DNA of 64,000 bases from Agromyces ramosus (GCF_030817175.1 NZ_JAUSYY010000001.1:3286001-3350000), one strand, 5' to 3'. Positions 16,997 to 27,935 are shown, counted from the first letter of the stretch. Program-made: numbers and translations. The notes: generated by a model from the sequence alone, not told the origin.

Positions 16997-18418
16997 GTGG
17001 CATCCACCGCACCCGCACCCGGCTGGCTCCGGGTGCCCGACGACGCCAATGCGCTCGCCGCACAGGTGTGGCCGTCGGGCGCCGCGCGCGACGATGACGG
17101 CCGGCTCGTCATCGCCGGTCGCGACGCCGCGTCGCTCGCCGACGAGTTCGGCACGCCGCTCTACGTCGTCGACGAGGCCGACGCCCGGGGCAGGGCGTCC
17201 CGCATCCGCGCCGCCTTCGAGGCGGCCGCGGCATCCGCCGGCACGACCGTGACGATCTATTACGCGGGCAAGGCGTTCCTCTCCGGCGCCGTCGTCCAGT
17301 GGGTCACCGACGAAGGCCTCGCGGTCGACGTGTGCACGGGCGGCGAGCTCGCGGTCGCGCTCGCCGCGGGCGCAGACCCCGCCAGCCTCGGCTTCCACGG
17401 CAACAACAAGTCCCTCGCCGAGATCGAGGCCGCGGTCGGTGCGGGCGTCGGCGCGATCATCATCGACAGCGAGATCGAGATCGAGCGGGTCGCAGCGGCC
17501 GCGTCGCGCGCCGGCCGCGTGCAGCCCGTACGGCTCCGTGTGAACAGCGGAGTGCACGCCTCGACGCACGAGTTCCTCGCGACCGCGCATGAAGACCAGA
17601 AGTTCGGCGTGGCCCTCGACCGCGCCGTCGAGCTCGGCACGCGCATCCGCGCGCACGACTCCCTCGACCTCCTCGGACTGCACTGTCACATCGGCTCGCA
17701 GATCTTCGACTCCGCCGGGTTCGCCGAATCGGCCGAGCGGCTGCTCGCCGCGCACGCCGCACTCGCGCGGGTGGCCCCGCTGCCCGAGCTGAACCTCGGC
17801 GGCGGATTCGGCATCGCCTACACCTCCGCCGACGAGCCGGCCCCGATCGAGGCGATCGCCCGCGGCATCCTGACTGCCGTGTCCGACGGATGCCTCGCTC
17901 ACGGCGTCCCCGTTCCGAAGCTCGCGTTCGAGCCGGGCCGCTCCATCATCGGGCCTGCCGGGGTGACGCTCTACACGGTCGGCACCGTGAAGCCCGTGCC
18001 CATCGAGGGGGGAGTGCGCCACTACGTGTCGGTCGACGGGGGAATGAGCGACAACGCCCGCACCGCGCTCTACGGCGCCGACTACTCGGCCCGCATCGCG
18101 TCCCGTGCCTCCGACGCCGACCCCGTGCTCGTGCGGGTCGCGGGCAAGCACTGCGAATCGGGTGACATCGTCGTCGACGCCGAGTACCTGCCCGGCGACA
18201 TCGCCCCCGGCGACCTCCTCGCGGTGCCGGCGACGGGCGCCTACTGCTGGTCGCTCGCCTCCAACTACAACCACGTGCCGCGTCCGCCCGTCGTCGCGGT
18301 CCGCGACGGCGCCGCCCGCGTCATCGTTCGCGGCGAGACGCTCCACGACCTGCTCGCCCGTGACGCCGGGCTCGAACCATCCGACACCACCGGCGCCGCA
18401 GAAGGGGCACACGCATGA
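16997..18418 (+). CDS. lysA: Diaminopimelate decarboxylase
   Basis: This 473-residue PLP enzyme catalyses the last step of lysine synthesis, meso-diaminopimelate to L-lysine. The PLP lysine is Lys92 in IYYAGKAFLSG. Further family motifs are HCHIGSQI, LNLGGGFGI (phosphate-binding glycines), FEPGRSIIGPAG and the active-site Cys in GKHCESGDI from the partner subunit. The start is GTG 16997. Its stop overlaps the homoserine dehydrogenase start by 4 nt (ATGA), so lysine and threonine branches of the aspartate pathway are translationally linked. Confidence 0.97.
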   Translation: MASTAPAPGWLRVPDDANALAAQVWPSGAARDDDGRLVIAGRDAASLADEFGTPLYVVDEADARGRASRIRAAFEAAAASAGTTVTIYYAGKAFLSGAVVQWVTDEGLAVDVCTGGELAVALAAGADPASLGFHGNNKSLAEIEAAVGAGVGAIIIDSEIEIERVAAAASRAGRVQPVRLRVNSGVHASTHEFLATAHEDQKFGVALDRAVELGTRIRAHDSLDLLGLHCHIGSQIFDSAGFAESAERLLAAHAALARVAPLPELNLGGGFGIAYTSADEPAPIEAIARGILTAVSDGCLAHGVPVPKLAFEPGRSIIGPAGVTLYTVGTVKPVPIEGGVRHYVSVDGGMSDNARTALYGADYSARIASRASDADPVLVRVAGKHCESGDIVVDAEYLPGDIAPGDLLAVPATGAYCWSLASNYNHVPRPPVVAVRDGAARVIVRGETLHDLLARDAGLEPSDTTGAAEGAHA

Positions 18419-19725
18419 TCGAGTACCGTTCCATCCGCGTGGGGCTCCTGGGCGCGGGCTCGGTCGGCTCGCAGGTCGCTCGCCTCCTGCTCGAGCACGC
18501 CGACGAGCTCGAGCAGCGCATCGGTGCGCGCATCGAGCTGGTGGGCATCGCCGTGCGCGACCTCGACGCGAAGCGCGACGCCGAGCTGCCGCGCGAGCTC
18601 CTCACCACCGATGCCGAGGCGCTCATCGTCGGCTCCGACATCGTGATCGAGCTCATGGGCGGCATCGAGCCGGCGCGCACGCTCGTGCTCGCCGCCATCG
18701 CCTCGGGCGCCGACGTGGTGACCGGCAACAAGGCGCTGCTCGCGAACCACGGCCCCGAGCTCTTCGCCGCGGCCGAGCAGGTCGGTGCGCAGCTCTCCTA
18801 CGAGGCGGCCGTCGCCGGCGCCATCCCGATCATCCGCCCGCTCCGCGACAGTCTCGCGGGCGACCGCATCGAGCGCATCCTCGGCATCGTGAACGGCACC
18901 ACCAACTTCATCCTCGACCGCATGGACACCACGGGCGCCTCGCTCGAAGACGCCCTCGCGACCGCGACCGAGCTCGGCTTCGCCGAAGCCGATCCGACCG
19001 CCGACATCGGCGGATACGACGCCGCCCAGAAGGCCGCGATCCTCGCGAGCCTCGCCTTCCACACGAGCGTCCCCGTCGAGGCCGTCCACCGTGAAGGCAT
19101 CACGGGCGTCACGGCCGAACAGGTCGAGTCGGCCCGCCTCGCCGGGTACGTCGTGAAGCTCCTCGCCATCTGCGAGCGGCTCACCGACGCCGAGACGGGC
19201 GAAGAGGGGGTGTCGGCGCGCGTGTATCCCGCGCTGGTGCCGCGCATCCACCCGCTCGCCGCGGTCCACGGCGCGAACAACGCCGTCTTCGTCGAGGCCT
19301 CCGCCGCCGGCCCGCTCATGTTCTACGGCGCGGGCGCCGGGGGAGTGCAGACCGCCTCCGCGGTCCTCGGCGACCTCGTGGCGATCGCACGCCGTCACGT
19401 GATCGGGGGCCCCGGCACCGCCGAGTCCACGCACGCCGAGCTCCCCGTGCTCGACATCGGCCGCATCACGACGCGCTACGCGATCACGCTCGAAGTCGCC
19501 GACGAGCCCGGCGTGCTCGAGAAGATCGCGCACACCTTCGCCGAGCACGGCGTCTCGGTCGAGCAACTCCAGCAGACCGTGAGCGGCGGCTCCGAGCGGG
19601 CTACGCTGGTCATCGGGACGCACGAGGCGAAGGAGTCCGCGCTCGCCGAGACCGTCGCCGCCCTCGCCCAGAGCCCCGTCGTCGCATCCGTCGCGTCCGT
19701 CCTCCGAGTCGAAGGAGCAGTGTGA
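18415..19725 (+). CDS. hom: Homoserine dehydrogenase
   Basis: The 436-residue enzyme reduces aspartate semialdehyde to homoserine with NAD(P)H. It has the Rossmann motif [20 protein letters not shown] (residues 10-29), the catalytic-domain signature around [14 protein letters not shown], with the substrate/catalytic region [20 protein letters not shown], and a C-terminal ACT domain (about residues 355-430) starting [19 protein letters not shown] domains of this enzyme usually bring threonine feedback inhibition. It overlaps lysA upstream and thrC downstream by 4 nt each. Confidence 0.97.
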   Translation: MIEYRSIRVGLLGAGSVGSQVARLLLEHADELEQRIGARIELVGIAVRDLDAKRDAELPRELLTTDAEALIVGSDIVIELMGGIEPARTLVLAAIASGADVVTGNKALLANHGPELFAAAEQVGAQLSYEAAVAGAIPIIRPLRDSLAGDRIERILGIVNGTTNFILDRMDTTGASLEDALATATELGFAEADPTADIGGYDAAQKAAILASLAFHTSVPVEAVHREGITGVTAEQVESARLAGYVVKLLAICERLTDAETGEEGVSARVYPALVPRIHPLAAVHGANNAVFVEASAAGPLMFYGAGAGGVQTASAVLGDLVAIARRHVIGGPGTAESTHAELPVLDIGRITTRYAITLEVADEPGVLEKIAHTFAEHGVSVEQLQQTVSGGSERATLVIGTHEAKESALAETVAALAQSPVVASVASVLRVEGAV

Positions 19726-20819
19726 ACCACCCCACCCCCAAGGCCTCGTCACGCCAGTGGCGCGGAGTCATCCGCGAGTACGCCGACCGTCTCGACGTCA
19801 CGGATGCCACGCCCGTCGTCACCCTCGGCGAGGGCGGTACGCCGCTCCTGCCCGCCCCGGCGCTCTCGCGCCGCACCGGCGCGGACGTCTGGGTGAAGTT
19901 CGAGGGCATGAACCCCACCGGCTCCTTCAAGGACCGCGGCATGACGATGGCCGTCACGAAGGCCGTCGAGCGCGGCGCGAAGGTCGTCATCTGCGCGTCG
20001 ACCGGCAACACCTCCGCCTCGGCCGCCGCCTATGCGACGCACGCCGGCATCTCGGCGGCCGTGCTCGTGCCGGAGGGCAAGATCGCCCTCGGCAAGCTGA
20101 GCCAGGCGATCGCGCACAACGCGAACCTCATCCAGGTGCAGGGCAACTTCGACGACTGCCTCGACATCGCGCGCGACCTCGCCGAGAACTACCCGGTGCA
20201 CCTCGTGAACTCGGTCAACAACGACCGCATCGAGGGGCAGAAGACGGCCGCGTTCGAGGTCGTCGAGGTGCTCGGCGACGCCCCCGACTTCCACTTCATC
20301 CCCGTCGGCAACGCCGGCAACTACACGGCCTACACCCGCGGCTACCGCGAGGACATCGCGGCGGGCAACGCCACCCGGCTGCCGCGCATGTTCGGCTTCC
20401 AGGCGGCAGGCTCGGCACCGATCGTCCGTGGCGAGGTGGTGCGTCACCCCGACACGATCGCGAGCGCGATCCGCATCGGCAACCCCGCCTCTTGGGAACT
20501 GGCCCTGGAGGCGCGCGACGAGTCCGACGGCTACTTCGGCGCGATCGACGACGACAAGATCCTCGAGGCCCAGCGCATCCTCTCGGCCGAGGTCGGAATC
20601 TTCGTCGAGCCCGCCTCGGCGATCAGCGTCGCTGGCCTGCTCGAGCGTTCGGCCGCCGGCGTCGTGCCCGCGGGCGCGCGCGTCGTGCTCACGGTCACCG
20701 GGCACGGCCTGAAGGACCCGCAGTGGGCGCTTCGCACCGCCGACGGCTCCGACGTGCAGCCCACGATCGTGCCGGTCGACACGGCCGAGGTCGCCGCGGT
20801 GCTCGGGCTCAGCTCATGA
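19722..20819 (+). CDS. thrC: Threonine synthase
   Basis: This 365-residue PLP enzyme converts O-phosphohomoserine to threonine. The PLP lysine lies in GSFKDRGMT (about residue 69), the phosphate-binding glycine loop is GNAGNY and the substrate region [10 protein letters not shown] is conserved. It starts at GTG 19722 within a GTGA overlap with hom, and its own stop overlaps thrB by 4 nt (ATGA). Tight coupling of hom, thrC and thrB should give balanced flux to threonine. Confidence 0.97.
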   Translation: MNHPTPKASSRQWRGVIREYADRLDVTDATPVVTLGEGGTPLLPAPALSRRTGADVWVKFEGMNPTGSFKDRGMTMAVTKAVERGAKVVICASTGNTSASAAAYATHAGISAAVLVPEGKIALGKLSQAIAHNANLIQVQGNFDDCLDIARDLAENYPVHLVNSVNNDRIEGQKTAAFEVVEVLGDAPDFHFIPVGNAGNYTAYTRGYREDIAAGNATRLPRMFGFQAAGSAPIVRGEVVRHPDTIASAIRIGNPASWELALEARDESDGYFGAIDDDKILEAQRILSAEVGIFVEPASAISVAGLLERSAAGVVPAGARVVLTVTGHGLKDPQWALRTADGSDVQPTIVPVDTAEVAAVLGLSS

Positions 20820-21778
20820 CCGACGCAGCCGCGACCGCGGGCACGGGCGTCACGCCCTCGCTCGTCGGCCGCCGCGTGCAGGTCAAGGTGCCCGCGACGT
20901 CGGCGAACCTCGGTCCGGGCTTCGATACGCTCGGACTCGCGCTCGCCCACTACGACGAGCTCGAGGTCTCCGTACCCGACGCCCCGGTGCTCGAGATCGA
21001 GGTGCACGGCGTCGGCGCCGGCGAGGTGCCGCTCGACGCGTCGCACCTCGTCGTCCGCGCCATCGCGCATACCTTCGAGCGCGCCGGGGTACCGCTGCCC
21101 GCCCTGAAGCTCGTGGCGCACAACCGCATCCCGCACGGCCGCGGCCTCGGGTCCTCGGGTGCCGCGATCGTCGCCGGGGTCATGGCCGCCAGGGGCCTGC
21201 TCGAGGGGGTCGTCGACTTCACTCCCGATGACCTGCTCGAGATCGCGACCGAGCTCGAGGGCCACCCCGACAACGTCGCCCCAGCGCTCTTCGGCGGGCT
21301 CACGATCGCGTGGGTGACGCCCGAGGGGCCGCGGCACAAGAAGCTCATGGTGCACCGGGGCGTTTCCCCGCTCGTGCTCGTGCCCGAGCACGAGATGTCG
21401 ACGGCGCTCGCCCGTTCGTTGCAGCCCGAGTCGGTGCCGCACGAAGACGCGGTGTTCAACGTGTCGCGCTCGGCACTGCTCGTCGCTGCGCTCATCCAGA
21501 GTCCCGAACTCCTGCTCCAGGCCACCGAGGACAAGCTCCACCAGCACTACCGGGCCGAAGCCATGCCCGAGACCGATCGGCTGATCCGGGCGCTGCGCGC
21601 CGCGGGACATCCGGCTGTCGTGTCGGGTGCCGGTCCCTCCATCCTCGTGCTCGCAAGCGACCCGAGTGAGCGTGCCGATGCCATCGCGCTCGTCGAGGCC
21701 GCAGCCGACACCGAATGGCAGGCACTGCCGCTCGCGGTGGACTTCAAGGGCGCGACGGTCGTCAACGCGGAGCGTTGA
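20816..21778 (+). CDS. thrB: Homoserine kinase
   Basis: The 320-residue GHMP-family kinase phosphorylates homoserine to O-phosphohomoserine, the threonine synthase substrate. It shows the N-terminal [18 protein letters not shown] motif, the ATP loop [13 protein letters not shown] and the C-terminal GAGPSILVL motif. The ATG at 20816 sits in the ATGA overlap with thrC; a longer in-frame extension upstream is only an Arg-rich shadow of thrC. It ends the lysine/threonine operon, with a small hairpin at the stop. Confidence 0.97.
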   Translation: MTDAAATAGTGVTPSLVGRRVQVKVPATSANLGPGFDTLGLALAHYDELEVSVPDAPVLEIEVHGVGAGEVPLDASHLVVRAIAHTFERAGVPLPALKLVAHNRIPHGRGLGSSGAAIVAGVMAARGLLEGVVDFTPDDLLEIATELEGHPDNVAPALFGGLTIAWVTPEGPRHKKLMVHRGVSPLVLVPEHEMSTALARSLQPESVPHEDAVFNVSRSALLVAALIQSPELLLQATEDKLHQHYRAEAMPETDRLIRALRAAGHPAVVSGAGPSILVLASDPSERADAIALVEAAADTEWQALPLAVDFKGATVVNAER

Positions 21779-21779
21779 C
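21761..21779 (+). terminator. Weak hairpin at thrB stop
   Basis: GTCAACGC and GCGTTGAC form an 8-bp perfect stem with a 3-nt loop spanning the thrB stop codon. It could attenuate transcription into the rho leader, but the stem is short and no T-run follows. Confidence 0.35.
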
Positions 21780-22078
21780 GTCCGACGCGAAGGGCGGCAG
21801 CCCAGACAACGTTCAACGTCGGCGAGCTTGCCCCTCCTCCCGGCATCCGCTTTCCGCAGCGCGTCGTGTGTCGGGACGAACGGTTCGGTGATGATAGACT
21901 GGCAAACGCACCCGGCAGGCAACGCACCGTTCGCGTTCCCGGCCGCATCGTGCAATTCCCGGCAATCTATTGCTTTCGCTCTCGCGCATGTCTGCGCCAC
22001 CGCGCACCGACATCGCTCGTGTCAGCGATCAGCTCTCCTAGGTCGCAATTCTTGCGCCAGGGGAAAGGAACATACCCA
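21779..22078 (+). promoter_or_regulatory. rho promoter and long 5' leader
   Basis: This 300-nt gap holds no gene. TAGACT at 21895-21900 is the likely -10 box (no strong -35), which gives a leader of about 170 nt before the rho GTG. The leader is less GC-rich than its surroundings and contains two small hairpins (22012-22029 with arms ATCGCT/AGCGAT, and 22044-22056 with arms CGCAA/TTGCG) just before the GGGGAAAGGA ribosome site. Rho genes are often autoregulated by attenuation in their leaders; that role is inferred here, not seen. Confidence 0.45.
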
Positions 22079-24295
22079 GTGACCAACGCAACCGACCACG
22101 CCGACCGCGTGGCGAACAGCGCCCGCCTCTCCGCACTGAAGGTCGCCGAGCTCCAGGAGCTCGCCGCATCCCTCGGCATCGCGGGCGCATCGAAGCGCCG
22201 AAAGGGAGACCTCGTGGAGATGATCTCCGCCCACCAGCAGCACATCGCGGGTGACGCACCGGCCGAGCTCGCGATCGACGCCGTCGAGGCCCCCGCTCCG
22301 GCCGACGTGCCGAGCAGCGACGAGTCGCAGCCGAAGGCCGACGAGGCATCCGCCCCCGTCGACGCTCCGCAGCAGGCCGCCGACGCCGCAAGCGCCGCAC
22401 CGGTGGCCGAGCCGGCTCCCGTCAGTGCGCCGGCGGCTCGTCAGCGCCGTCAGCCGCGCCGCGCCACGAGCGCGACGACGGTCGCGACGCAGCACGTGAA
22501 CGCGGGCTCCGGCGTCGACCTCGTGCCCGCCGCCGATGCCGCAGCGGCCGCCGATGCCGCGCCCGCGGCCGACAACGCGCCGGCCGTCGACGTGGCGCCC
22601 GCCGACGACGCACGTGAGGCCGCCCGTGCGGCCGTGCGCGAGGAGCTCGCCGCCGCCACCGGTGAGGCCGGCCGAAACGGCCAGTCCGCCGACGTCGAGA
22701 CCGACGTCGCCACCGAAGAGCCGCGTCAGGGCCGGGGTCGCAACCGAGGCCGCCGCGGCGGCGAGCGCGGCGAGCGCACCGAGCGCGGCGAGCGCACCGA
22801 TGACGCCCAGAAGTCCGGCGGCGACCGCCAGCAGGGCGAGCGACCGGGGCGCCAGTCCGAGCGCGGCGATCGCCAGAACGGCGGCGACCAGCAGGGCCGC
22901 AAGGGCGACGACTCCATCAAGGCCGAGCAGCAGCGCCAGGGCGACGCCGAGAAGGCCAAGCAGCAGCAGACCGAGGGCGGGCGCGGCCAGCAGGGCCAGA
23001 ACGCCCAGCAGCTCGCCGAGGGCGAAGGCGGACGCCGCAGCCGCTACCGCGACCGCAAGCGCCGCGGCCAGGCCCCGGGCGAGGAGATGGAGCCCGAGCT
23101 TCTCGACGACGACGTGCTGATCCCGATCGCCGGCATCCTCGACGTGCTCGACAACTACGCGTTCGTGCGCACCACGGGCTACCTCCCCGGACCGAGCGAC
23201 GTCTACGTCTCGCTCGGCCAGGTGAAGAAGTACAACCTGCGCAAGGGCGATGCGGTCGTCGGCTCCATCAAGCAGCCGCGCGACGGCGAGTCGAACAGTC
23301 GCCAGAAGTACAACGCGCTCGTCAAGGTCGACTCCGTGAACGGGCAGACGCCCGAAGAGTCCGCAGCGCGCGTCGAGTTCCAGAAGCTCACGCCGCTCTA
23401 CCCGCAAGAGCGCCTGCGCCTCGAGACCGAGCCGACCAAGCTCACGCAGCGCATCATCGACCTCGTCGCTCCGATCGGCAAGGGCCAGCGCGGCCTCATC
23501 GTCGCGCCGCCGAAGGCCGGCAAGACGATCGTGCTGCAGCAGATCGCGAACGCCATCTCGATCAACAACCCCGAGGTCCACCTCATGGTCGTGCTCGTCG
23601 ACGAGCGCCCCGAAGAGGTCACCGACATGCAGCGCACGGTGAAGGGCGAGGTCATCGCCTCGACCTTCGACCGTCCGGCCGAAGACCACACGACGGTCGC
23701 CGAGCTCGCGATCGAGCGTGCGAAGCGCCTCGTCGAGCTCGGTCACGACGTCGTCGTGCTGCTCGACTCGATCACCAGACTCGGCCGCGCGTACAACCTC
23801 GCGGCTCCGGCATCCGGCCGCATCCTCTCGGGCGGTGTCGACGCCTCGGCGCTCTACCCGCCCAAGCGGTTCTTCGGCGCCGCGCGCAACATCGAGAACG
23901 GCGGCTCGCTCACCATCCTCGCCACGGCGCTCGTCGAGACGGGCTCGAAGATGGACGAGGTGATCTTCGAGGAGTTCAAGGGCACCGGCAACTCCGAGCT
24001 GCGCCTCTCGCGCCAGCTCGCCGACAAGCGCATCTTCCCGGCCGTCGACGTCAACGCGTCGTCGACGCGTCGCGAAGAGATGCTCCTCTCGGCCGACGAG
24101 GTCAAGATCACCTGGAAGCTCCGCCGGGCACTCGCCGGGCTGGAGCAGCAGGGTGCGCTCGAGGCGGTGCTCGGTCGCCTGAAGGAGACCCAGTCGAACG
24201 TCGAGTTCCTCATGCTCATGCAGAAGTCGATGCCGGTCGGGGCCAACGGCCACGGCACGGCGCACTCGCACGGGCACGAGACCGACCACCGCTGA
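22079..24295 (+). CDS. rho: Transcription termination factor Rho with long disordered insertion
   Basis: This 738-residue hexameric RNA helicase terminates transcription. The N-terminal Rho_N domain ([20 protein letters not shown]) is followed by about 270 residues of Ala/Asp/Pro-rich and then Arg/Gly/Gln-rich low-complexity sequence (for example [20 protein letters not shown]), which is typical of high-GC actinobacterial Rho and likely binds RNA. The RNA-binding OB fold begins near [16 protein letters not shown]. The ATPase core has Walker [12 protein letters not shown], Walker [10 protein letters not shown] and the Q-loop region. The start is GTG 22079 with GGGGAAAGGA upstream; longer versions lack a ribosome site. 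prfA follows after 7 nt. Confidence 0.97.
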   Translation: MTNATDHADRVANSARLSALKVAELQELAASLGIAGASKRRKGDLVEMISAHQQHIAGDAPAELAIDAVEAPAPADVPSSDESQPKADEASAPVDAPQQAADAASAAPVAEPAPVSAPAARQRRQPRRATSATTVATQHVNAGSGVDLVPAADAAAAADAAPAADNAPAVDVAPADDAREAARAAVREELAAATGEAGRNGQSADVETDVATEEPRQGRGRNRGRRGGERGERTERGERTDDAQKSGGDRQQGERPGRQSERGDRQNGGDQQGRKGDDSIKAEQQRQGDAEKAKQQQTEGGRGQQGQNAQQLAEGEGGRRSRYRDRKRRGQAPGEEMEPELLDDDVLIPIAGILDVLDNYAFVRTTGYLPGPSDVYVSLGQVKKYNLRKGDAVVGSIKQPRDGESNSRQKYNALVKVDSVNGQTPEESAARVEFQKLTPLYPQERLRLETEPTKLTQRIIDLVAPIGKGQRGLIVAPPKAGKTIVLQQIANAISINNPEVHLMVVLVDERPEEVTDMQRTVKGEVIASTFDRPAEDHTTVAELAIERAKRLVELGHDVVVLLDSITRLGRAYNLAAPASGRILSGGVDASALYPPKRFFGAARNIENGGSLTILATALVETGSKMDEVIFEEFKGTGNSELRLSRQLADKRIFPAVDVNASSTRREEMLLSADEVKITWKLRRALAGLEQQGALEAVLGRLKETQSNVEFLMLMQKSMPVGANGHGTAHSHGHETDHR

Positions 24296-24302
24296 GTCGC
24301 GC

Positions 24303-25379
24303 GTGTTCGAGTCCGTCCAGTCCCTGCTCGCCGAGCATGCGCAGCTGCAAGAGGAGCTCGCCGACCCGGCGCTCCACGCCGACGCTGCGCGCGCCAAGAA
24401 GGTCAATCGGCGCTACGCGGAGCTGAGCCGGATCGTCTCGGCGCACACGGCGTGGCTCGAGGCGCAAGACGACCTCGTCGCCGCCCGTGAGCTCGCGAAA
24501 GAAGATGAGGCCTTCGCTGCGGAGGTGCCGTCCCTCGAGGAGGCACTCGCCACGGCGCAGGAGCGGCTGCGACGGCTGTTGATCCCGCGCGACCCCGACG
24601 ACGGGCGCGACGTGATCATGGAGATCAAGGGCGGCGAGGGGGGCGCGGAGAGCGCCCTCTTCGCCGGCGACCTCCTGCGCATGTACATGCAGTACGCGCA
24701 GTCGAAGGGCTGGAAGGTCGAGCTCCTCGACCAGAACGAGTCCGACCTCGGCGGCTACAAAGACGTGCAGGTCGCGATCAAGTCGAACGCGACCGACCCG
24801 TCGCAGGGCGTGTGGGCTCACCTCAAGTACGAGGGCGGTGTGCACCGCGTGCAGCGGGTGCCCGCCACCGAGACGCAGGGGCGCATCCACACCTCCACGA
24901 CGGGCGTGCTCGTCTTCCCCGAGGTCGACGAGCCCGAAGAGGTCGACATCAGCCAGAACGACCTGAAGATCGACGTGTACCGTTCGTCGGGTCCCGGCGG
25001 TCAGTCGGTGAACACCACCGACTCCGCCGTTCGCATCACCCACCTGCCCACGGGCATCGTGGTCTCGATGCAGAACGAGAAGTCGCAGCTGCAGAACCGT
25101 GAGGCGGCCATGCGGGTGCTCCGCGCCCGTATCCTCGCGCGCCAGCAGGAGGAGCTCGCGGCGGCGGCATCCGATGCCCGCAAGTCGCAGATCCGCTCCA
25201 TGGACCGCTCGGAGCGCATCCGCACGTACAACTTCCCCGAGAACCGCATCGCCGATCACCGCACCGGCTACAAGGCCTACAACCTCGACACCGTCATGAA
25301 CGGCGTCCTCGACCCGATCGTCGAGTCGGCGATCCAGGCCGACGAAGAGGCGCGCCTCGCCCACCTCGGCGACGAGTAG
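24303..25379 (+). CDS. prfA: Peptide chain release factor 1
   Basis: The 358-residue RF1 reads UAA and UAG stop codons and triggers peptide release. The tripeptide anticodon region is in [18 protein letters not shown] and the catalytic GGQ in [17 protein letters not shown], whose Gln is normally methylated by PrmC. The C-terminal ribosome-binding motif [15 protein letters not shown] is intact. It starts with GTG 7 nt after rho; the rpmE gene found between rho and prfA in mycobacteria is missing. A strong palindromic terminator follows, separating it from cysE on the other strand. Confidence 0.97.
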   Translation: MFESVQSLLAEHAQLQEELADPALHADAARAKKVNRRYAELSRIVSAHTAWLEAQDDLVAARELAKEDEAFAAEVPSLEEALATAQERLRRLLIPRDPDDGRDVIMEIKGGEGGAESALFAGDLLRMYMQYAQSKGWKVELLDQNESDLGGYKDVQVAIKSNATDPSQGVWAHLKYEGGVHRVQRVPATETQGRIHTSTTGVLVFPEVDEPEEVDISQNDLKIDVYRSSGPGGQSVNTTDSAVRITHLPTGIVVSMQNEKSQLQNREAAMRVLRARILARQQEELAAAASDARKSQIRSMDRSERIRTYNFPENRIADHRTGYKAYNLDTVMNGVLDPIVESAIQADEEARLAHLGDE

Positions 25380-25386
25380 TCGTCTG

Positions 25387-25424
25387 AGCGAGTGAGCGGA
25401 TGCCGCGGCATCCGCTCACTCGCT
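25387..25424. terminator. 38-nt perfect palindrome, bidirectional terminator
   Basis: The whole segment is a perfect inverted repeat (19-bp stem, core GCGGATGCCGCGGCATCCGC) between the convergent prfA and cysE genes, and it overlaps the last bases of the cysE stop codon. It can terminate both transcripts. Confidence 0.85.
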
Positions 25425-26016
25425 AGATGATGTGCCAGTCGTGCATGCCGCGCGCGGCGTCGGCGGTCTCGTGCGAGAGCGGCTTGAACGAAGCCGGGAT
25501 TCCGACGACGAGCGAGTGCGCCGGGGCATCCTTCGTCACGACCGCGTTGGCGCCGATCGCGCTCCACGCGCCGATGATGACGTTGCCGAGCACTTTGGCC
25601 CCCGCGCCCACCGTGACGCCGTCTTCGAGCGTCGGATGCCGCTTCGCGCCGCGCGGCGCGCCCCGCGGCGCCTTGCCGCCGAGCGTCACCCCGTGGTAGA
25701 TCATCACGTCATCGCCGAGCACGGCGGTCTCGCCGATGACGACGCCCATGCCGTGGTCGATGAAGAAGCGGCGGCCGATGACGGCTCCGGGATGGATCTC
25801 GACGCCGGTGAGGAATCGCACGAACTGCGACCCGAGCCGCGCCGGAAGCCGGTAGCCGGCGCGCCAGAGGCCATGCATGACGCGATAGCCCCAGATGGCG
25901 TGGAGCCCCGAATAGGCGAGGACCACTTCGGTGGCGTTCCGCGAGGCGGGGTCGTGCGACCGGGCGGTCGCGATGTCTTCCCTGAGCCTGGCGAGGATTC
26001 CCACCCGCTCAGTCAA
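25423..26016 (-). CDS. cysE: Serine O-acetyltransferase
   Basis: This 197-residue enzyme acetylates serine with acetyl-CoA to O-acetylserine, the substrate of CysK. A short helical N-terminal domain precedes a left-handed beta-helix of hexapeptide repeats ([20 protein letters not shown], then [20 protein letters not shown]), with the catalytic His in FIDHGMG and the acetyl-CoA loop near [17 protein letters not shown]. It is the short SAT form. The best start is TTG 26016 (GAAGG 5 nt upstream), which overlaps the cysK stop by 8 nt; GTG 26004 is an alternative. CysE and CysK normally form the cysteine synthase complex. Confidence 0.95.
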   Translation of the reverse strand: MTERVGILARLREDIATARSHDPASRNATEVVLAYSGLHAIWGYRVMHGLWRAGYRLPARLGSQFVRFLTGVEIHPGAVIGRRFFIDHGMGVVIGETAVLGDDVMIYHGVTLGGKAPRGAPRGAKRHPTLEDGVTVGAGAKVLGNVIIGAWSAIGANAVVTKDAPAHSLVVGIPASFKPLSHETADAARGMHDWHII

Positions 26017-26944
26017 GCAGACCTTCGTACAGCACCGTGGACAGGTACCGCTCGCCGTAGCTCGCGACGATGACGACGATGGTCTTGCCGGCGTTCTCGG
26101 GCCGCTTGGCGAGCTCGGCGGCCGCGTACACGGTGGCGCCCGACGAGATGCCGCCGAGGATGCCCTCCTCGACGCCGAGCCGGCGCGCCGTGGCGACGGC
26201 CTGGTCGATGTTCACGTCGATGATCTCGTCGTAGACCTCGCGGTCGAGGATCGCGGGCACGAAGTTCGCGCCGATGCCCTGGATCTTGTGGGGTCCGGGC
26301 TGGCCGCCGTTCAGGATGGCGGACTCGGCGGGCTCGACGCCCACGATCCGGACGTCCGGCTTGCGCTCCTTCAGCACCTGGCCGACGCCGGTGAGGGTGC
26401 CGCCGGTGCCGATGCCCGACACGAAGATGTCGACGCCGCCATCGGTGTCGTCCCAGACCTCTTCGGCGGTCGTGCGGCGGTGGACGTCGACGTTGGCCTG
26501 GTTCTCGAACTGCTTCGCGAGCACCGCGCCCGGGGTCTCGGCCGCGATCTGCTCGGCGCGTGCGACGGCGCCCTTCATGCCCTCGGAGCCGGGGGTGAGC
26601 ACGAGCTCGGCGCCGTACGCGCGCAGGAGGCCGCGACGCTCCCGGCTCATGGTCTCGGGCATCGCGATGACCACCCGGTAGCCGCGGGCGGCCCCGATCA
26701 TCGCGAGCGCGATGCCGGTGTTGCCGCTCGTGCCCTCGACGATGGTGCCGCCGGGCTGCAGCTCACCCGATGCCTCGGCGGCGTCGACGATGCCCACGCC
26801 GAGGCGGTCCTTGACGCTCGAGGAGGGGTTGTAGAACTCGAGCTTGGCGAGCACGGTCGCCTCCGCGCCGTCGGTGACGCGGTTCAGTCGCACGAGCGGA
26901 GTGCGACCGAAGACCTCGGTGATGTTGTCGAAGACCTGGGCCAT
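26009..26944 (-). CDS. cysK: Cysteine synthase A (O-acetylserine sulfhydrylase)
   Basis: The 311-residue PLP enzyme makes cysteine from O-acetylserine and sulfide. The PLP lysine is Lys45 in SSSVKDRLG, the substrate loop is [12 protein letters not shown] and the phosphate cradle is [12 protein letters not shown]. The GAGAGGAAG ribosome site precedes the ATG. It heads a two-gene cysK-cysE operon that runs opposite to all flanking genes and separates prfA from prmC, its usual partner. Confidence 0.97.
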   Translation of the reverse strand: MAQVFDNITEVFGRTPLVRLNRVTDGAEATVLAKLEFYNPSSSVKDRLGVGIVDAAEASGELQPGGTIVEGTSGNTGIALAMIGAARGYRVVIAMPETMSRERRGLLRAYGAELVLTPGSEGMKGAVARAEQIAAETPGAVLAKQFENQANVDVHRRTTAEEVWDDTDGGVDIFVSGIGTGGTLTGVGQVLKERKPDVRIVGVEPAESAILNGGQPGPHKIQGIGANFVPAILDREVYDEIIDVNIDQAVATARRLGVEEGILGGISSGATVYAAAELAKRPENAGKTIVVIVASYGERYLSTVLYEGLLD

Positions 26945-27024
26945 GGTGCTTCCTCTCGGGTGGACGTGCGACGGCGGATGCCGCGGCTCAGCCTACGGCG
27001 GCCTCGGCTCCCGGTCACGTGCGT

Positions 27025-27030
27025 TACATT
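27025..27030 (+). promoter_or_regulatory. -10 box for a probably leaderless prmC transcript
   Basis: TACATT ends 7 nt before GTG 27038 of prmC, so the mRNA probably begins at the start codon. This replaces read-through from prfA, which is blocked by the inverted cysKE pair. Confidence 0.45.
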
Positions 27031-27037
27031 CCATTGC

Positions 27038-27922
27038 GTGGATACGACGAGCCCGGCACCCGGTGACCGCATGTTGCGAGGCGTGCGCGACGACGCCGTC
27101 GCACGACTCGCTGCGGCGGGAGTGCCCGACCCTGAGGTCGACGCCGACCTCCTCGTGGGGCATGTGCTCGGCCTGTCGCGGGGCGGCGTGCAGGCCAAGC
27201 TCGTCATGGGCGCCGAGATCGGGGCGACGGATGCCGCGACGCTCGGTCGCCTCGTCGAGCGCCGTGCGCATCGCGAGCCGCTGCAGCACCTCACGGGTCG
27301 GGCGGCGTTCCGCTCGCTCGACCTGGCCGTGGGGCCCGGGGTCTTCGTGCCGCGCCCCGAGACCGAGGAGGTCGCGCAGCTCGCCATCGACTCCCTGCGC
27401 GCGGCGGCGGAACCCGAGCCGATCGCCGTCGACCTCGGCTCGGGCAGCGGCGCGATCGCGCTCGCACTCGCAACCGAGGTGCCGTACGCCAGGGTCTGGG
27501 CGGTCGAGAACTCGCCCGAGGCATTCCCGTGGACGCGGCGCAACGTCGATGAGGTCGCGGCGCCCAACCTCGAGCTCGTCTTCGCCGACCTGGCCACGGC
27601 CCTGCCCGAGCTCGACGGCCTCGTCGCGGTCGTCGTGTCGAACCCGCCCTACGTGCCGCTCGCCGAGATGCCCGCCGACCCCGAGGTGCGCATGTACGAC
27701 CCCGAGCGCGCCCTGTACGGGGGCGTCGACGGGCTCGACGTCGTGAGGGTGCTGTCACGGCGCGCGCTGGCGCTGCTGCGGCCCGGGGGAGCGCTCGTGA
27801 TCGAGCACGGCGAGCGGCAGTCGACCGAGATCTCCGAACTGCTCGCCGCCGACGGCTGGCGCGCGATCTCGCATCATCGTGACCTCACGACCCGTGATCG
27901 GGCGACAACCGCTGTGCGGTGA
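27038..27922 (+). CDS. prmC: Peptide chain release factor N5-glutamine methyltransferase
   Basis: This 294-residue SAM-dependent enzyme methylates the GGQ glutamine of release factors. The N-terminal helical domain binds the factor. The catalytic domain has FVPRPETEEV, the SAM motif AVDLGSGSGAIALALA and the signature NPPYVP (about residues 205-210) that holds the Gln side chain. I chose GTG 27038 because a -10-like box lies 7 nt upstream; ATG 27071 (MLRGVRDD) would also give a complete domain. The gene is separated from prfA by cysKE and ends 14 nt from the convergent tetR. Confidence 0.94.
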   Translation: MDTTSPAPGDRMLRGVRDDAVARLAAAGVPDPEVDADLLVGHVLGLSRGGVQAKLVMGAEIGATDAATLGRLVERRAHREPLQHLTGRAAFRSLDLAVGPGVFVPRPETEEVAQLAIDSLRAAAEPEPIAVDLGSGSGAIALALATEVPYARVWAVENSPEAFPWTRRNVDEVAAPNLELVFADLATALPELDGLVAVVVSNPPYVPLAEMPADPEVRMYDPERALYGGVDGLDVVRVLSRRALALLRPGGALVIEHGERQSTEISELLAADGWRAISHHRDLTTRDRATTAVR

Positions 27923-27935
27923 GCCGAGCCGAGCG

